Notes under the pieces: generated by a model | Database searches by the model: none | The model's input: the letters and a program-made list of their open reading frames with translations, nothing else | Told to the model about the DNA's origin: nothing | Made by a program: the position numbers and the translations under genes | In this document: positions 1-11,000 of the stretch, piece after piece | How the letters are laid out: each line of letters opens with the position of its first letter | How positions within the stretch are numbered: position 1 is the first letter of the stretch | From: Bradysia coprophila | Lineage: Eukaryota > Arthropoda > Insecta > Diptera > Sciaridae | Length of the DNA: 64,000 nucleotides | Reading direction: 5' to 3' | Assembly: GCF_014529535.1 (NCBI RefSeq) | Contig: NW_023503632.1 | Span: 992,001-1,056,000 of the forward strand

Positions 1-83
1 AAAAAGTACTCCGTGTGAGACAAAATTGAATTTTTTCAATTTTTTCTTTGTTTGACAGCTTGCTCTCTTACGGAGTACTTTTT
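1..83. repeat. Hairpin MITE, copy 1
   Basis: A palindromic element: AAAAAGTACTCCGTGTGAGA at the left pairs with TCTCTTACGGAGTACTTTTT at the right. The same element occurs at 63227-63312 in the opposite orientation, and a shorter relative lies at 62789-62845. The left edge may be cut by the window border. No coding capacity. Confidence 0.75.
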
Positions 84-114
84 GTTGAGTGGAGTGGACA
101 CTTAACAGACTAGT

Positions 115-633
115 CTGGGTTCTTATGTCGAAAAAAAAGCGTTCTGCTCGATTTAGAACTTTTTACATTTTTAACGACGGAATATGATTGGAGGGCGAAA
201 CCTTACGAACTAAAGCTCTTTCTTGGATGAAATAACGGTAAAAACCGGTTTTAGTGTAAAATTTAAAAGTGTAACATCTCCGTCAAAACAACTTTTTCTT
301 GGAAAAATCACTGGGTTCCCTAAAAAGTGTATTTTTGAGCTCAGTTTCCCTGGCCATTTCGAAATCAAATTTGACGTTAGGGGTTGGAAAGCTGGTGACT
401 AGTACGTTCAGATCTAGCTGACCTTTAAATCTCTGGTCCAACCATCAAAACATATTTAGTTTTAACGGAGATATATCACTTTTAAGTTTCACATTAAAAC
501 CGGTTTTTACTGTTATTTACCGGTTCAAAACACTCAAGAAAAAAAACTTAGTTCGGGAAGGTTCACCCCAATCATATCCCGTCGTCTAAAATCAAAAACG
601 TTCTAAATCGATCAGGATGACATAAGAACCCGG
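115..633. repeat. Long-TIR non-autonomous element
   Basis: Inverted arms of roughly 170 bp: the left arm starts CTGGGTTCTTATGTC and the right arm ends GACATAAGAACCCGG. Similarity continues inward through an ACCGGTTTTA(G/A)TGT segment on both sides. No open frame of note inside. Superfamily not recognised; a MITE or deletion derivative of a DNA transposon is likely. Confidence 0.7.
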
Positions 634-669
634 ACTAAAGAGGGTAGTGAAAAAAAGCTGCCATTTCCA

Positions 670-1603
670 TCACTTCTTGTCGACCTTCTTCACAATAATA
701 TGCAGACCGTCTTCAATTGGTAAAAGCACACTCTGGATACGGGGGTTGGTAGATGCCATTTTATTCAGTTTGTCGATGGCTGTGCCACACTCGTCTTTCT
801 CGTTTTTCAAAACGCTTTCACCAAAAAATGCCTAAAGAAGTAAAAGGAAGTTCAATCTGTGCAATTTCTGAAATCTTAACTATGAATATGGCAAGCCCTT
901 GGCTCCAGCATGGGCTGTTAGATCCATCATCAATAATTTCTCACATTATCAACGGCAATCACTCCTCCAGGCCGTACAAGCTGAAGACACAATAAGTAGT
1001 AATTTGGGTAGTCCGATTTGTTGGCGTCTATGAAAGCAAAATCGAATGCTTCCGATTGTCCCGACCCGATGAGGTCGTGAAGTGTTTGCATGGCCGGCTG
1101 AATGCGCACATCGATTTTATGCGCAACACCAGACTATATAATAAACAATTTCAGGACTAGAAATTAGTCTGACTCTAAAATGGTATATTGCTCGCTTGAG
1201 ATCAGTTCTACCTTCTCAATGATCTTTTTTCCGAAACTATTGTACTCATCCTCTCGGACATCCATTGAAATAACTTTACCGTCAGCCGGAATGGCTAACG
1301 CCCACGTCAGCGCACTGACACCGGTAAATAAGCCGATATCCAACACATTTTTGGCTTGAATCATTTCAATCAGTGCTGTACATGTTTGAAGTACTCCTCT
1401 AGCACCAATGACGAGACCAAATGGATGTTTCAATGATAGCTGAAACGTTTGAATGATGAACTAAGGTACTAAGACTCTACACTACACCAACCAATGACTT
1501 ATACCTCCATCAACTCTTCTACGTGCTCATTGAGTTTTGTTGAATGGTCCAATGCGTATTGTATTCGCGGTGTGATAAAACGGAAGCTTTTGAACGTATC
1601 CAT
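670..1603 (-). CDS. Caffeoyl-CoA O-methyltransferase-like protein (COMTD1-like)
   Basis: Class I SAM-dependent O-methyltransferase; the family transfers a methyl group from SAM to a catechol-type hydroxyl, with a divalent metal. Four exons (1505-1603, 1212-1439, 945-1133, 670-831) join in frame through GT-AG introns to give 225 residues, the usual length of the family. The start is the first ATG of the first exon (MDTFKSFRF). SAM-binding motif VLDIGLFTG is followed by the acidic VISMDV strand. FDFAFIDANKSDYPNYY carries the metal-binding Asp and the conserved Lys/Asp, and GGVIAVDNAFFGESVL is the next core motif. The C-terminus ends VLLPIEDGLHIIVKKVDKK, a typical family ending. The segment GARGVLQ replaces the commoner GAPEVLQ. 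No signal peptide or membrane anchor is seen, so it is probably cytosolic. The substrate cannot be told. It lies divergent from SSR4, 1.45 kb away. Confidence 0.9.
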
Positions 1604-3056
1604 TTCCTGGTTTCTTTTCTAATCGTTCGTCTCAGCGTAAATCTCACTTGTGAATAAGACTGAAAATTGTGTGGCGATATTTTGCGCACTGACAATCATT
1701 TTAACTAGAAAAATCGGTGCGGCTGTGTTAATACCTGTGAAACAACAGATGTTTTCGACTGACGTTATCACACAGTAGTTATCACATAATTTACTTGTTT
1801 CAGTTTGGCTTTGTTGTGTGCAATTAATCGATTTGTAAAGAATCAAAATTTTTCTACCTCTCCGCTGGGCATTATCTTTGTCTGATTTATGTGTATTACT
1901 GGTTGCTATATGCTATAACTACAGTTTCTATTCTGAGCTCGATTCAACCTGGGAATGAGAACCTGGTAACATATTTCACTAAACTATCACCATTGCTCGG
2001 CGAATATTGTATTAGCAATTAGTCTGCTTTGCTAGATACTTCCATGTTACGCCAAAACTATGTATGACATATTTGTGTCTTTTAAAAGGCTTTCGTGGGC
2101 TTAACGCTTCTTTTGAGGGATTCTTGTTAAAACGCACCTACCGAAATCGGACGCATTTTCAAGTTTTTTATTAGTGCCCTTTTGGTCCACTGATGCCAAA
2201 AATACTTTTGTAAATCCGTCGATGCTCGTGAGCTGAGGGAGAGGTGGTGGAAAACCGAAAACATGCACTTCTCTTATGGCGTCGACTTCGCATACACAAA
2301 ACGTGAGAAAGGAGAGTGTACTCTCGGGGTAAATATAAATATGGTCTTGCTGGGTTTATAATTCATCCACACTGAGTTATGAGTGGTTGAAAGTAGGGAT
2401 AAAAATGCGAATATTTCGGCGACCACCTTGAAGTGGAAAAGTTGCAGAAAGATTTAAAAAAAACCGTTTTCCCTGATTGCTACTGGTTTTAGCTTTTTAA
2501 TGATACCGAACATGCATCTGTAGTGACACGATGATTGTACCTTTGAGGTGTAAATTTGAGGTTCACATCATCCTCCTTTACTCAAAGATGTTTTTTTTGG
2601 ACCATGTACGGCTGCTGTTTCATTGTTTCGATAACAGCGAACATAAAACAATCGCATTCCACTGAAATATTCGACTTTTTCAATGGATTTCAAAAGAAGT
2701 TCAAATCTTTCGAAAGCTATCTAAAGTACACACACCATGTGATTCATTATTTTGGCATAACATGATATTATCGTCACAGCACGATATTATCGTTCCTGAC
2801 GATATTGGCCGTGTCGAAATGTCGCCGCTGCAGTTTAAAATACTTTAATCGAACCGCCATCACAATATACGCGGTGGGACTGAAAACCGGTGTTTTACGA
2901 CTGGGAAATCGTCCGGTGGCAAAACGTGGCCTGCATTTCATTTGCAGCCAACTTTGGTCTTGTTGACGTTGTCATTTATAATACTTCTCTGATCGGTGTA
3001 GTCGGACGTTCATTGTGCGGCACTTCGTTAAACTAAGTTAATTCAATACAATTGAA
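1604..3056. other. Intergenic region between COMT-like gene and SSR4
   Basis: No supported gene. Around 2310-2515 the sequence resembles 7590-7760 (shared TTCCCTGATTGCTACTGGT and TTCATCCA.ACT), which indicates an old dispersed repeat. A degraded copy of the CGATATTATCGT palindrome element lies at about 2758-2816. The last 200 bp should hold the SSR4 promoter, but no clear TATA box or initiator could be assigned. Confidence 0.5.
2758..2816. repeat. CGATATTATCG palindrome element, copy 1 (partial)
   Basis: Contains ATGATATTATCGT, ACGATATTATCGT and a degraded right end GACGATATTGGCCGTGTCG. It matches the right two thirds of the complete copy at 61380-61460; the left terminus is missing. Confidence 0.65.
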
Positions 3057-3719
3057 ATGTCTCGTACGTTATTTTTCGCCACTTTTGCTGTTCTCGTAGC
3101 GTCCACTTTGGCTGTTACATGCACAAAGCCAAAAATAAAGGCGACCACATTCACAACTCGGGATGCCACAATTGTGAGTGAAGAAAAAAATCGCTGCTCG
3201 GACTCGGTCACACCGAAAACCTAATATGACTGAACCATTTTGATTATCAATTAAAGGTGTCGCAGATCGCCCTCATCGCTGAATTTTCCTTGAACTGTGC
3301 AGAGAGTGATGCTGACGGTTTCCCCCTATTTGCCGAAGTGAACGGACAGTTGAGTCCAGTAGTACGCATCTCTGACAATCGATTCCAAGTAAGTGGATCA
3401 GACTGAAATTACTTTCATTGTGTGACCGCAAACGGAATTTATGGAACGAAATGTCAATTAGGTTAGCTGGACCGAGGATCCATCATCCGGTCGTGGTGAA
3501 CGCGTTGTACGTTTGTTCGACGAGGAAGGTTTCGGTGCTGTGCGAAAGGCACAACGATCGGGTAGCAATGTCAATTCACTGAAGGAATTGGCTTCCGTTA
3601 GTGTATATCACTCTGGTGCTTACAATGGTCCATGGATCAATTCGGAAATCTTAGCCGCAGTCTTAGCCGCTGTTGTAGCGTACGTTGCCTTTTCAACGAA
3701 AAGTAAATTGTTGTCATAG
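3057..3719 (+). CDS. SSR4: Translocon-associated protein subunit delta (TRAP-delta)
   Basis: Subunit of the TRAP complex, which sits beside the Sec61 translocon in the ER membrane and helps nascent-chain import and glycosylation. Three exons (3057-3173, 3257-3388, 3462-3719) splice in frame to 168 residues, the normal family length. The N-terminus MSRTLFFATFAVLVASTLAV is a classical signal peptide. The lumenal part holds TFTTRDATIVSE and the paired cysteines NC.ES / TC expected of the family. VSWTEDPSSGRG and NGPWINSEILAAVLAAVVAY are conserved, the latter being the single C-terminal membrane helix, followed by a short cytosolic tail STKSKLLS. Nothing looks broken. The ATG was chosen because it gives the signal peptide and follows a stop-containing 5' leader. 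Confidence 0.95.
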
Positions 3720-4390
3720 ACAAGGTGACCGAGGACAAAGGGCTGCAGTGCTAGTGGTGAGACTGTGTGGTGTGTATGCGGAGTGTAGTGAATGATTTTG
3801 ATTCGTTTTCGAATTTTCTTCTTTTTTTATTTAATGTTATTAAAATTCGCTATCACGGAAACACAATTCATTTTCTCGTTTCACTATGAAATTCTGACAT
3901 CAACAGGATTTTAACCCGTCCAGTCCATGGTATTGGTATACAGACATCGAATAAACCATTTCTGTACACGCAGCTAATCGTTATTTTACTTGTATCCACG
4001 TTACTTATTGATAGCTAAGCTAGCTTAACTCTTTAGACCAGTTTATAGTTTTAGACATCGTTAGTTACTCCGTACAATTTGGCACAGATTTTTACTTGGA
4101 GATTCTCCAATGGAAAATTTGGTAGCGAAAAGGTCTTGTTCGATAAATCGGGAGAAATAAACAATTACAACGACACTCAACGAAAGTAACTTAGAAACGT
4201 TCTTCAATCCTCAAATACAATCCACATCCACCAAATTTTAAATGGAAACATTTACAAAACCTGCACCGTTTCTTACGTCTCGCCTGTTACACGAGTCAAT
4301 GTATGCATGCACAGCACTGCTTCTAGCATTAACACTGAATTGACAAGTGTCAAATTTGGAGGTGTTAGTGATAAGAGGCTACCGAAGTGA
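3720..4390. other. SSR4 3' flank and spacer
   Basis: Probably holds the SSR4 3' UTR: AT-rich, with an ATTAAA-like polyadenylation signal context near 3835-3845 and AATAAACC at 3950. No further gene or repeat was recognised before the palindrome-array element that begins at 4391. Confidence 0.4.
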
Positions 4391-6358
4391 CTATTTGCAC
4401 CCGGGTGCAAATAGCCATATAAAGACTATTTGCACCCGGGTGCAAATAGACATATAAAGACTATTTGCACCCAACTTCAACGGAAATCACGCTTTTGTTA
4501 TGGAAATTATAAGAAAAACGTTGCCGTTTCACTGGAAAAACAAGTCGGTTTTGAAGCCTGGCTTTATACAAACGAAAATACTTCTTTGAAGCTTATAAAA
4601 TTCACTTTTCTTTTAATAAATGGGAACAGTAATATACTATATTGTGCGTTAGTATTTATCTAACAAAAAGGCTCAATTCCAGGATTTTTCATTTTTACAA
4701 AATTTGGCATATAAGCTAACAGAACGGTTACAAGGGATTTTCCCCTTTTACAAAACGTAACGAAAGGTTCCATTCCAGAGGATTTTTTCCTTTTACAAAA
4801 CTTGACGCAAACGGATTTATTCCAGTAGTTCTTTCTCTTTAATAAAATGTAAAGCAAAAGGTCAAATTACAGTGGATTTTCCCTTTTACAAAACGTAACA
4901 AAAAAGCTAATGTAACGATTTCAGGGAATTTTCCTCTTCGCAAAATGTAATTGATCGGTCGAGATTGTAGTTTTTTATTAAATACAGCAGTTCTAATTGT
5001 AGTACTCGCACGGAACCTCCGCTGGGCCCATTGTGCTATGCACATCCCTTTTACAAAATTCCAGATGATTTTTCCCATTTACAAAACGTACCGAAAAATC
5101 TTAATTCCAGTGTGGTTTCCCTTTCACAAAATGTAACAAAAAGGCTATTGAAACGATTCCATTGAATTTTCCTCTTCACAAAATGTAGTTCGAGATTGTA
5201 GTTTTCCTTTTACAAAATGTAACCTTGAATGTAACGAAAAGACGAAACTTAAAAGGATTTCCCCTTTTACAAATCGTAACGAAAAGGCTAAATTCCGGTG
5301 GATTTTCCCTTTTACAAAATGTTACGGAAAACTAAGTTCCAGAGGCATTTTTCCCTTTTACAAAACTAAACTAAAAAGCTTAATTCCAGAGGATTTTTTT
5401 CTTTTTCAAAATATAATGAAAAATCTTAATTCCAGTGGGTTTTTCCTTTCACAAAACGTAACGAAAAGGCTAATGGAACGATTCCAGGGAATTTTCCTCT
5501 TCACAAAATGTAGTTCGAGATTGAAGTTTTCCTTTTACAAAATGTAACGAAAAGACGCAACTTCAGAGGATTTTTCCCTTTTACAATACGTAACGAAAGG
5601 CTAATGGAATGATTTCCCTTTAATTTTCCTCTTTACATTTTTAAATGTAACACAGATCGAGTGTGCACGTTCCCTCTTACGGGATAACTAAACTTGAATG
5701 AAAGTTAGGACGATATATTTAAGGCATCTTTGCTGCCGTCTCGCGTCGGTCTCACTGTAAGCTTCCGATTTTCCGAACCTTTAATCAAATGAAGTTTTTT
5801 TTAAATTTTTCTTCTGCCAAAGGATAGCGACAAAAACATAATAAAGAAAACAAATGTCCAACCTATCATTATAAAACCTTTGTACTACTTGACGACATCC
5901 TTCTTTTCATAGTTTAAAAAGCAAGATTATTTTGCTGACCACTAGCTTGTTACATAATCCAACTTTGTAAACATTGTAAAAACAAGTCTTCAATAAACGA
6001 ACTTATATAAAATTAAAGCTTCCGATTTACTGACTGGCCTAATTTTCGCCCACACACTCACTCATCACCTCATATGTATGGATATTCTTCTATTACCATA
6101 ATATTGTTGAATAGATTCCAATACATAATTTTTTGCGGTATCAGTACCAATGGCGCTTCTCTAATAAAGTGGCTAGTCAAGTATTACTTTGTTCGTTACT
6201 TTTTAAAAACAATCAGCTCACGTTTCTGCAGTAAAACGGTAGCTTTTTTTTCAATTATTTACATTAAAAAAAACATGATTTGATCCGATTTTGTTGGAGT
6301 TGGGTGCAAATAGTCTTTATATGGCTATTTGCACCCGGGTGCAAATAGTATTTATATG
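4391..6358. mobile_element. Palindrome-array (foldback-like) element A
   Basis: Each end is built from a perfect 24-bp palindrome, CTATTTGCACCC followed by GGGTGCAAATAG, spaced by about 10 bp (CATATAAAGA type). The left end has two full units at 4391-4414 and 4426-4449 and a half unit from 4461. The right end has a mirrored half unit (GGGTGCAAATAG at 6302-6313) and one full unit ending at 6358. The half units continue as AACTTC / GAGTTG, so the two ends are inverted repeats. The interior 4660-5640 is a degenerate minisatellite of about 45-50-bp units, each with CCTTTTACAAAA.GTAACG; 5650-6290 is unique AT-rich DNA without a convincing gene. The architecture matches element B at 36501-38721. 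Confidence 0.75.
4660..5640. repeat. Internal minisatellite of element A
   Basis: Some 18 degenerate copies of a unit reading approximately AACGAAAAGGCTNAATTCC, then AGNGGATTTTCCC, then TTTTACAAAA.GT. Open frames across it are by-products of the repeat. Related motifs recur in elements at 36501-38721 and 39237-39985. Confidence 0.75.
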
Positions 6359-6546
6359 TCTACCATGTAACGAAAAAAAAGTGCTGTGATGCGTGTCATG
6401 GCGTGTACGAAATCGCGTACAATATTTATGTAGCTTTTTGCGACAGTCGATTTTGTGGGTTGGCAATATTGATATTTAAGTAAAGAGAATCGGAATTTCT
6501 AAGCTAATTTTGGTTATTGTCACTTCTATTGCAATAGTTATTTACG

Positions 6547-6619
6547 TATCTGTTGCAAACTACGGTATATTTTAGGCAATTTCGCGAAAGTGCCTAAAAT
6601 AAGCCGTCCACAACAGATA
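6547..6619. repeat. TATCTGTT hairpin element, copy 1
   Basis: Inverted arms: TATCTGTTGCAAACTACGG, then TTTTAGGCA on the left, and TGCCTAAAATAAGCC, then GTCCACAACAGATA on the right. A second copy with a larger loop is at 53016-53119. Confidence 0.6.
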
Positions 6620-7059
6620 AATGATGGAATTTGTTTATGTACTGTCCGTTTGACAAGAGGATCGCCACGGTTCAGCAGGGGGTTTTGAACATTTGTTTTT
6701 TACACGTTGGCACACGTGCTCTTGTCAGATTCAAGATTCTTTTTACGAAGGTTACGCTGATTATACTTTGTGAAAAAGGCCAATACCTTGCAAATATGTC
6801 ACATCTTGGACAGAATTTGACACTGCAATATCTGCAACATGAAAAAACTAAATGTTCGAAACCCCCTGAAACCCCGTGCTTCCACCTACGTAATATACAC
6901 AAACTAGGTGAGCCAATCTTAATTTATGCGTATACAACTTTTCATGCTGCGGGCCTAAATTACGAGAAAAATTCCAAGCCCAAGGCATGAAAACTACATT
7001 CATTAAGGTGGTAAGAATGCAACGTAGCCTTTGCATTTTACATGGAAAATTCGAAATTA

Positions 7060-7530
7060 GTCAACAGTGGATGATTCGATCGACAAAGGAATAAAATGGT
7101 ATGTTGACAGCGTCAAAACGAAGTTTGTTTGCTAGACAGGGTATTGTTTGTAAACAAAAATAAATTTTGTACACAGAAAAACCATAATTTTTGTTCATAA
7201 AAACTTTGATTTTGTACTCAAATAAAGCGTTTTGTTCAGAAAGAACAGTATTTTGTTCACACAAAATATTGATTTTGTACACAAAAACCCAAGAAACATT
7301 TTTTGTACATAAAAATAAAATGTTGACGTTCGTTGCGCAAGATATGGGACGATAGAATTGGTATTTTCCTTATCCAGGACTTAGGACCTAGGAATAATGG
7401 CATCTTTTTGTGTTACAAAAATACGTCTTCGGTGTACAAAAACCGTTTTGTGTAATATCATGATTTCTGTGTTCGAAACTGTTTATTATACACAGAAGTC
7501 ATTTTTTTGTAAACAAAATAAAATGAACCG
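7060..7530. repeat. TTTTGT.CACAAAA-rich repeat
   Basis: Many interspersed copies of TTTTGT(A/T)CACAAA-like words on both strands. GTTTGTAAACAAAA occurs near both edges (about 7150 and 7510), suggesting an inverted-repeat element. Related short motifs occur inside element B around 36960-37180 and 37560-37950. Confidence 0.45.
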
Positions 7531-7827
7531 CACTTTACAGTAGATTTTTTATGTGTGCCAAGAAGCTGAAGCGCAAAAGGTCGTGTGGGGTGTCATTAGA
7601 AACGTAATCGAGTGTACTTTCGGTGCAATTTTTATTGGGTTTACAATTCATCCATACTTCCAATGGTTCCTCTGGATCCGAACCGCAACCGAAACTATTT
7701 TCCCTGATTGCTACTGGTCTCAGATTTCCAATGACTCCAAACTTGAATGGGTAACTTTTCACACACACACAGTGTCACACACACACACATATTCGATTAG
7801 AAAATAGATTTTGGGTCGTTATGGGGG

Positions 7828-7996
7828 GTAACAGATGACTCCAACATACAGGCAAGGACAATCAAATTTCTGCCTAAGTTTACTTTAGCTGATTTTCAGC
7901 TGGTTCCATACAAACAAAACTGTAGCCAGTTTTGTTTGTATGAGTGAATCAGCTGAAGTGAACTTTAGCTAAAATTTGACTGCCTTTTCCTGTTAC
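7828..7996. repeat. Fold-back MITE, about 170 bp
   Basis: Nearly the entire element is one hairpin: GTAACAG at the left end pairs with CTGTTAC at the right. The centre is CATACAAACAAAACTG, TAGC, CAGTTTTGTTTGTATG. Both arms contain the CTTTAGCTGA / TCAGCTGAA segments. No coding capacity. Confidence 0.75.
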
Positions 7997-8034
7997 ACGC
8001 TTTGAAATATAGAATCACCTAAAGGCTGAGAGCA

Positions 8035-8225
8035 GTGCTAAGAGCTCTTAGTCAATGCAAGTATACTCTGTAGTCTATAGGTATGGTCTAATGTCAAAAT
8101 TTGTATGGAGCGGAGGAAATAGCGATTTCATATACAGAAACTCACATCTCAACGATTTTCATTGTATGGACAGACCATACCTGGTTTGTACTACATTCAT
8201 TGGTACTAAGCGTACTAAGAGTGAG
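8035..8225. repeat. Possible inverted-repeat element
   Basis: AGGTATGGTCTAATGTC at about 8080-8096 is mirrored by GGACAGACCATACCT at 8167-8181. Flanking CTCTTAGTCAATG and CATTGGTACTAAGCG words are partly complementary. It could be a degenerate MITE. Confidence 0.4.
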
Positions 8226-8503
8226 CACACCGCCGCGCCATCGTTGTCGATTTAACAGATGACATAGCCATCTATTGGTGTTTGAGTGGAACTAAGTAAA
8301 TATTATTCTGACAACAAAACTGCGATTATTTTGATTTGTCAACATTGTGTTTTCGAAAGACATAAGTTCGTCCACGCGTGCTCTTTTTGTTTATAATCCG
8401 GGACCGACTTTTTGTGTTAATTATATTTGAGCTTTAACTGTTGAAACGGAAAAATCATTTTTCGTGTAACGGCAATCAGCGAACAAGTATTTTGCCATTT
8501 ATT

Positions 8504-10240
8504 ATGGGCGAAAATAACCGTTCGAGTAGCATCGTTGTGGAAGATGTCGACAGCAAATTGAAGCAGTACATGCTGATCAATAAACAAATCAGCAGGACAT
8601 TGAGTACACAACGGATCGAAATTTCTACGCTGAAAAATGCATTGCGAGCTTCTGAGGCCGAATTAATGCAACTACGAATGGATTGCTACAAATATCAGAC
8701 TAAATACGATGAGATCACGAAATTGTACATAACTCACGTCACTTCGTTAACGTGCATTCTTAAAACTAACGCAGACACATTCAACAGCATATCGGGTGCT
8801 AATAACCTTCATGAAACTTGCAATGCTTTGGTAGACCAAATTGTAGGTAGCCCAAAGTCGTCAGTTCCGCAGAACGTTGATAATTCACGCCGAGTTAGTA
8901 AATCGTTTGATTCGAACAAAAGTCGATCGCAGAGGCGGAATGATGACAGTAAGTTTTGGGCTATGCTTGCATATTGCGGAGTGAAAATAAAATTTTAATC
9001 CTTCCGTCTAGGCGTAGCAGATTCTATGGATACCATCGAGGAGGAAGATGAAAATGAAATTTTTGCTGACGTTTCTGCCGAGCTACCGGACTCAAGTGGT
9101 GCAAGTGGAAGCGATACCATCATCGACAACAGTAAAGTTGAAAGTGACGAAGAGAGCAAGGACAGTCTGGATGGCGTTTTAAGTCCTGTACAAACAGGCA
9201 ACGAAATTTTAGAAGAAAGCCAACTGGCAGATGAGCAAAGTTGCAAAACTGATGGAGTAAAAGTTGGAGATGATGAAGAAAGTGGCGCTAGTGACGATGA
9301 ACGCGGTGGCAGTGATGAAGAAAGTGGTGCCAGTGATGAAGAAAGTAGCAAGAGCGTTGAAGAAAATAGCAAGAACGTTGAAGACAATGGGAAGAACGTT
9401 GAAGAAGGTGGTGTCAGTGATGAAGACAGTGGTGAAAGCGATGAAGAAAGCTGCGAAAATGATGAAGAAAACAGCGCAAGTGATGAAGAAAACAGCGGAA
9501 GTGATGAGGAAAGCGACGGAAGTGATGAAGAAAGCGACAGAAGTGATGAAGAAAGCGACGGAGGTAATAAAGCCCATGACGAAACTAATGAGGAGAACGA
9601 AACTAGTGTTCAAGGAAACGGCGTAGCTCGTGAGGAAAGTGAATTTACTGTTGTCAGCGTAGTGGATAATGGGGTCATTAGTGGAAATGAATCATCGGAG
9701 GAGGAAAGTGATGCGGAAAATAATTCCGAAAATTCCTATTCCCTCAATCAAACCTCAATACTCGTTGCTCACGATGATTCAACCATAACGAACGACGATG
9801 ATTCCGATAAGGAAAATGAAACGGCCAACGATACCATTAGCACACACTCGATCAGCAAAAATACTTCATCGGTAATTAGTGTTGACAGTGACACGTTTGA
9901 TAAGTCCACTCCGTCAAAACCGTCAAAGAAATTGCCAGCGAACAAGAAGAAAGCCACCACCGTGTCCGATCAGTCAATAAGTCTGACCTACGGCAACATG
10001 GAAGAACAAAGCTTAGTGTCCAGTACACCATATCGAAACAGCAATCCTAGCAGTGATGCATCGGACGATACAACCATTCCAGCCCAATCATCCAAATCGA
10101 GAACATCGAGCAGAACATTATCAACGACATCTCAGTCGTCCACTTCGAGCAGCGTCTCATCGGGCAGGCCAAGACGGAAAGCAGCACCAGTGGTCCTATC
10201 CGAACCGAAATTGAATACAAAACTTCGACGTCCTCGTTAG
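8504..10240 (+). CDS. SGO1: Shugoshin (centromeric cohesion protector)
   Basis: Shugoshins recruit PP2A to centromeres and shield cohesin from separase or phosphorylation. Two exons (8504-8948, 9012-10240) join in frame across a 63-bp intron to 557 residues. An in-frame ATG at 8441 would add 21 residues; 8504 (MGENNRSSS) is preferred as it leads straight into the coiled coil. Residues about 15-85 form the N-terminal coiled coil, including NKQISRTLSTQRIEISTLKN in the place where the family binds PP2A. Residues about 150-345 are extremely acidic, with many tandem SDEES units. A KEN tripeptide at 9809-9817 is a candidate APC/C degron. The C-terminus, GRPRRKAAPVVLSEPKLNTK followed by LRRPR, is the diagnostic shugoshin basic motif that binds phosphorylated H2A. 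The fly orthologue is mei-S332. A polyadenylation signal AATAAA follows near 10281. Codon repeats in the acidic tract suggest length polymorphism. Confidence 0.9.
9280..9590 (+). repeat. Coding minisatellite in shugoshin
   Basis: Imperfect tandem units of about 15-18 bp, AGTGATGAAGAAAGCGAC type, encoding (S/N)DEES(G/D). Open frames seen here in the other five frames are shadows of this repeat. Confidence 0.8.
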
Positions 10241-11000
10241 GGAGAAATAATTTTTCTTTAAATTTTTGTAAAATTTGTAAATAAACCGGACATCAGTCGT
10301 AACGAATGTCATTTCTGAGTCATTATGCTATCGGTCACAACGACAAAAATAGGTTTTGGCTTGCCCGAACAATAATATCAAATGCGGAGCCTACGATGAA
10401 ACGGTAGATGGTACAAAAATTTGTCCCAGAGTAAGTCTACCTCCATCGAGATCCACTATTTTACAATAAATTCAAAACAATACAATTGCCGGAACCGATT
10501 ATCAGTAACATGACTCTCATGCGAGATCAATTCATTCCGGTGTTAAGAGGACAGCTACGTAATCCGGCTAATTATAATGGCTACCCCGCGCATTACGCGG
10601 ATATTTTCAATCCAATGGAATATTTGGAATTGATTTGTATAGCATTGATGTACAACGTGGACGAGATCATGGTTTGGCGCCATACATTGCGTACGTAAAG
10701 TTGTGCAGAAATTTCACGGTCACTTGCTGGCATTAGTTCCTCACGGAAACATTGTCCGTTTTCCTGATCTGCCAGAAAAACAGATTTGTTACATTGTCCG
10801 TTTTTGTGGCCCATCACAAAAAACAGACATTGTTTCCGCGAGAGTCCATGAAGTAAAAGATTTGGCAACATCCTCTTGCCGGTGTAAGGTACCTAACAGA
10901 CTTATAAAACTCAGTGAAAACTCTGAAGACGATGCAGTGCTGACGATTTTATTAATGTGACCGGTTGCCACAGCGCGAGATATGAAGTCAGATTTCGGTT
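10241..11000. other. Spacer with an unassigned open frame
   Basis: Between shugoshin and the protease. An open frame on the + strand runs to 10698 and includes EYLELICIALMYNVDEIMVW. An upstream stretch at 10340-10432 reads VLACPNNNIKCGAYDETVDG, then TKICPR, and is bounded by an AG and a GTAAGT. They could be exons of one small gene, but I do not recognise the product and found no start. An inverted repeat lies at 10744-10838. Confidence 0.3.
10744..10838. repeat. Small inverted repeat
   Basis: CGGAAACATTGTCCGTTTT on the left pairs imperfectly with AAAAACAGACATTGTTTCCG on the right. Probably a small palindromic MITE. Confidence 0.5.

Larger units (their letters stand above)
6359..7827. other. 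Repeat-rich intergenic stretch
   Basis: No supported gene. It includes a small hairpin element at 6547-6619 and a run from about 7060 to 7530 dominated by repeated TTTTGT.CACAAAA-like motifs. A segment at about 7590-7760 matches 2310-2515, and a short CA run follows at 7762-7788. Confidence 0.5.

Noticed and set aside
1619-1846. Upstream exon of the O-methyltransferase gene
   Set aside because: The frame has no family similarity and the four-exon model already gives a complete N-terminus.
4951-5136. Small genes inside the minisatellite of element A
   Set aside because: Their peptides follow the repeat (F..PFTK, ILRRGKF) and have no start context or domains.
7535-7768. Minus-strand 77-codon frame as a gene
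   Set aside because: It overlaps a dispersed repeat also present at 2310-2515, where the frame is not kept.
9209-9626. Long open frames opposite and alongside the acidic part of shugoshin
   Set aside because: They are shadows of the SDEES coding minisatellite; their peptides are low-complexity (ITSVAFF, VMKKA repeats).
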